A stretch of 6,593 nt of DNA, taken from assembly GCA_902783305.1 (NCBI GenBank), contig CACZQU010000230.1, forward strand, positions 1 to 6,593, read 5' to 3'. How positions within the stretch are numbered: position 1 is the stretch's first letter; each line of letters starts with the position of its first letter. The DNA is from an uncultured Lachnospiraceae bacterium. Lineage in GTDB: Bacteria > Bacillota > Clostridia > Lachnospirales > Lachnospiraceae. The translations under genes and the position numbers were made by a program. Below the pieces are notes generated by a model. The model was given only the letters and a program-made list of their open reading frames with translations. It was not told the DNA's origin and did not search any database. Shown piece after piece: positions 4,159 through 6,593 of this stretch.

Positions 4159-6593
4159 TCAGTATTCAGTGAAAAACAGAAGACCAAAGGTACCGGGGCC
4201 GCAGTTAGCGGCGATCGCCGGAGATGCTTTCTGGAAGCAGACTTCATCAAACAGGATTACTGCTTCCACCATTTTTCTGATCTTCTCCAGTTCTCTGGTC
4301 GACATTCCGACATAAGTGATAAAGAGCATCCGCCGGTCAATGGTTCCGGACACGCGGAAAACCGAGGAAATATATTTTTTCCACGCCTTTTTCCTGGAAC
4401 CGAAATAGACTTTTGCCACACCCATTCTGCCCTTTTTCAGGACAAGGACAGGATGAGCCATAAATGCGTCAGCGAGATGTCCCACCCATTCCGGAACCTG
4501 ATGTTGTCTTGTCAGAAAAACCAGTGTATCCGTGATAAAACTGGTGTGCACATGTCCTTTCAGTTTTTCCATTTTTTCCGCGATCAGGCCAACATCCATC
4601 CCTTCGCCTGCGAGACGGGCCGCTTCAACAGCCATCAGCCCCTGACCGCTGGAAAGATGCTCCGAATCGATCACTGTCACATTTCCAAAATCCTCCGCTG
4701 CTTCCATAGCTGCCTGATAGCCGCTGTGTGCCACCTTCCCGGAAATCGAAAGATGAATAATATTATTTGCTTCGTCAAGCTGTTTCGAGAAAAAGGCAAT
4801 GTGATCCTGGACAGAAGGAGAAACGGTTTCAATCCGGACATCCGGATCCTCCATAAATGACAAAAGGCCTCTTGTCTCGATTTCCAGGCCGTCCTTAAAT
4901 AATCCGTCTTTTGTTTTCACCATGTGCGGAATCTGCGCAATGTTATATTTCTCCAGAAATGCTTTGGGTAGATCCGCCACGCTTTCCGTTGTCACTTTGA
5001 TCCTTGCTTTTTTCTGATGCCCGCTCACCCAGGCTGTGCTTTCAAGTACAAGCTCCTTCGAGGTGCCTGTCACCGTGACAATGTCTTTGGGAAGAAAATG
5101 GTAAATGGTATTTTCCAGATCCTCGCCTGTCACCGGCTTCATCAGATATCCATCAAAGCCCTCCCGCAGATACATGCTTTTTATGTCGCTTCCGGCATTG
5201 GCCGTCAGCGCGATAATCTTCGATTCACGGCATAGCCCTCCGGTCTGCACCCGTATGGCATGCATACACTCGATCCCATCCATCCCCGGCATCTTGTGAT
5301 CCATCAGAATGACATGATACGAATCCTCCATTGTCCTCAAGAGCGCTTCCTCCCCGGAGGACGCCAGATCCAGTCTGACACGGGTGCCTCTCAGAAGCTT
5401 CGATACCACCATAAGATTTGCCTTCGTATCGTCCACGACAAGCACTTTGGCATCAGGAGCTTCAAAAGATTCCACATACATGTGCTTTTCTCCGGCCTGA
5501 TTCCTGTTCTCCACATCAAGCTCTCCCACCGGAACGTCACTGATGATTTTCTGAGGAATCTCAATCTGAAAGGTGGAGCCCTTCGTATAGACACTGTTTA
5601 CCGTGATCCTTCCTCCCATCAGATCCACAAACTGCTTGACGATGGAAAGACCCAGTCCTGTCCCTTCGATGTATTTATTCTTTTCCACATCCACCCGTTT
5701 ATAAGCCGTAAACAGGTAGGGAATACTTTCTTTTCTGATTCCCATGCCGGTGTCGCTGATCGAATATGAGACCAGCGCACCTCCCATCCCATCCTTTTCA
5801 CACTGAACCGACAGCCTTACCGATCCTTCCTTTGTATATTTTATGGCATTGTTCAAGGTATTGATCAGAATCTGCTTGATCCTCATCTCATCTCCCAGAA
5901 GCTCTGAGGGAAGATCTGGTGAAACATCCACATGAAACTCAAGATCCTTTTCCCTGGCCCGTATCCAAAGCATTCCTACGACATCCGAAAGCATGTCTGA
6001 GGTGTGGTAGGGCGCGATGCTCAGTTCCATCTGTCCTGATTCAAATTTGGACATATCCAGAATATCATTAATCAGGTGAAGCAGCATCTTGCTGGCCGAC
6101 TGGATGTTTTCTGCATCCTCGTTGATCTCCTTTGAAGCATTCTGGCGGAGAATCATCTCATTCAACCCGATGATCGTATTGATCGGGGTACGGATTTCGT
6201 GGCTCATGTTGGAAAAAAAGCGGTTTTGCGCCTGGTTGAGCTTCCGTATCTCTTCCTTCTGAGCCTCCTGCTCCAGAACATTTTCCTTGGCTGTGTATTT
6301 ATAATAAAAAACCACCACTCCGAGAAGCAGCTGTATTCCGATAAAAACAAAAAAGTCACCCAGATTGCTCTTGTTAAACGCATTATCCACCCCCTGTAAA
6401 AGGAAGAGGAAAACCAGTGCAGAATCAGCAAGCATCATAAGAAGCATGTACAGTCTGACATCCAGATATAAGCAAAACGGAATACACATGGAAACAATCA
6501 TAAAAAGTGTCGGTTCCACTCTTTCGCCATAAGAAATATAATCCAGAGCGCTCATCTGAAATACCCACCAAAGCACCAGCACCATCGTTATTG
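4159..6593 (-). CDS. Membrane hybrid histidine kinase with receiver and C-terminal DegV domain (5' end missing)
   Basis: Sensor of a two-component phosphorelay. The frame is open to the right edge; the first visible ATG is at 6585 (808 aa from there). It falls inside a hydrophobic stretch, so the true start probably lies outside. Numbered from that Met: at least three membrane segments (about 27-42, 44-64, 77-97); a charged linker, probably coiled coil (98-121); HisKA with phospho-His129 in MSHEIRTP; HATPase with N-box NTLNNAIKYT (242-251), G1 DTGMGI (278-283) and G2 GTGLGLSIVK (308-317); a receiver with acidic DD 385-386, phosphoacceptor Asp429 in MDHKMPGMDG, Thr461 and Lys483. Residues about 529-808 form a full-length DegV/EDD domain (VTTESVADLP, KDGLEIET, VIDSEHLSSGQG, HPVLVLKKG, GPGTFGLLFF). 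DegV proteins bind fatty acids, for example FakB. No DNA-binding or HPt domain is seen. The kinase and receiver look catalytically intact; a fatty-acid role for the DegV part is inferred. Confidence 0.92.
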   Translation of the reverse strand, partial: ITMVLVLWWVFQMSALDYISYGERVEPTLFMIVSMCIPFCLYLDVRLYMLLMMLADSALVFLFLLQGVDNAFNKSNLGDFFVFIGIQLLLGVVVFYYKYTAKENVLEQEAQKEEIRKLNQAQNRFFSNMSHEIRTPINTIIGLNEMILRQNASKEINEDAENIQSASKMLLHLINDILDMSKFESGQMELSIAPYHTSDMLSDVVGMLWIRAREKDLEFHVDVSPDLPSELLGDEMRIKQILINTLNNAIKYTKEGSVRLSVQCEKDGMGGALVSYSISDTGMGIRKESIPYLFTAYKRVDVEKNKYIEGTGLGLSIVKQFVDLMGGRITVNSVYTKGSTFQIEIPQKIISDVPVGELDVENRNQAGEKHMYVESFEAPDAKVLVVDDTKANLMVVSKLLRGTRVRLDLASSGEEALLRTMEDSYHVILMDHKMPGMDGIECMHAIRVQTGGLCRESKIIALTANAGSDIKSMYLREGFDGYLMKPVTGEDLENTIYHFLPKDIVTVTGTSKELVLESTAWVSGHQKKARIKVTTESVADLPKAFLEKYNIAQIPHMVKTKDGLFKDGLEIETRGLLSFMEDPDVRIETVSPSVQDHIAFFSKQLDEANNIIHLSISGKVAHSGYQAAMEAAEDFGNVTVIDSEHLSSGQGLMAVEAARLAGEGMDVGLIAEKMEKLKGHVHTSFITDTLVFLTRQHQVPEWVGHLADAFMAHPVLVLKKGRMGVAKVYFGSRKKAWKKYISSVFRVSGTIDRRMLFITYVGMSTRELEKIRKMVEAVILFDEVCFQKASPAIAANCGPGTFGLLFFTEY

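Noticed and set aside
3651..4172. Plus-strand open frame of 173 codons spanning the esterase 5' end and the intergenic interval
   Set aside because: Antisense to the esterase signal region and the kinase end, with no ribosome binding site or recognisable motif.
5260..5769. Plus-strand open frame of 169 codons opposite the kinase and receiver domains
   Set aside because: Shadow of the highly conserved HATPase/receiver coding sequence; His-rich translation without family features.
1..6593. CRISPR arrays, tRNA or rRNA genes, transposase genes
   Set aside because: No regularly spaced direct repeats, tRNA cloverleaf with conserved loops, rRNA-like sequence or transposase motif was seen; the 1-189 fold lacks tRNA hallmarks.

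Overview
The window looks like a chromosomal segment of a Gram-positive gut-type anaerobe, most plausibly a Lachnospiraceae/Clostridia member. This is inferred from purine-rich Shine-Dalgarno sites, moderate GC, intrinsic terminators with T-runs, a DegV-domain protein, a hybrid sensor kinase and a cytoplasmic liquefying-type alpha-amylase. The genus cannot be fixed from sequence reading alone.

Left part, plus strand. Bases 1-189 form an unusually perfect structured element: a terminal inverted repeat closes a four-way junction with three further stem arms, leaving no unpaired base at the junction. A small gene follows (292-396, 34 aa, lysine-rich, unknown function) with a strong ribosome binding site and its own intrinsic terminator (408-435). 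Next is a GH13 alpha-amylase (542-2128) with all catalytic residues and no signal peptide, so it probably acts on internal glycogen or imported maltodextrins.

Middle. A long hairpin at 2129-2191 separates the amylase from convergent genes on the minus strand and probably terminates transcription from both sides.

Right part, minus strand, transcribed right to left. The first gene (4159 to the right edge, 5' end missing) encodes a membrane-bound hybrid histidine kinase with a receiver domain and, unusually, a complete DegV (fatty-acid-binding family) domain at its C-terminus. After a short interval holding a possible small or decayed ORF (4014-4152) comes a type-B carboxylesterase (2199-3977). 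It carries both an N-terminal lipoprotein signal and a C-terminal membrane helix. No terminator is visible between kinase and esterase, so they are probably co-transcribed. A membrane-anchored esterase encoded beside a kinase that carries a lipid-binding-family domain suggests, as inference only, a lipid- or ester-linked sensing unit.

The points most worth a second look are the four-way-junction repeat, the kinase-receiver-DegV fusion and its pairing with the esterase, and the interrupted reading frame between those two genes.
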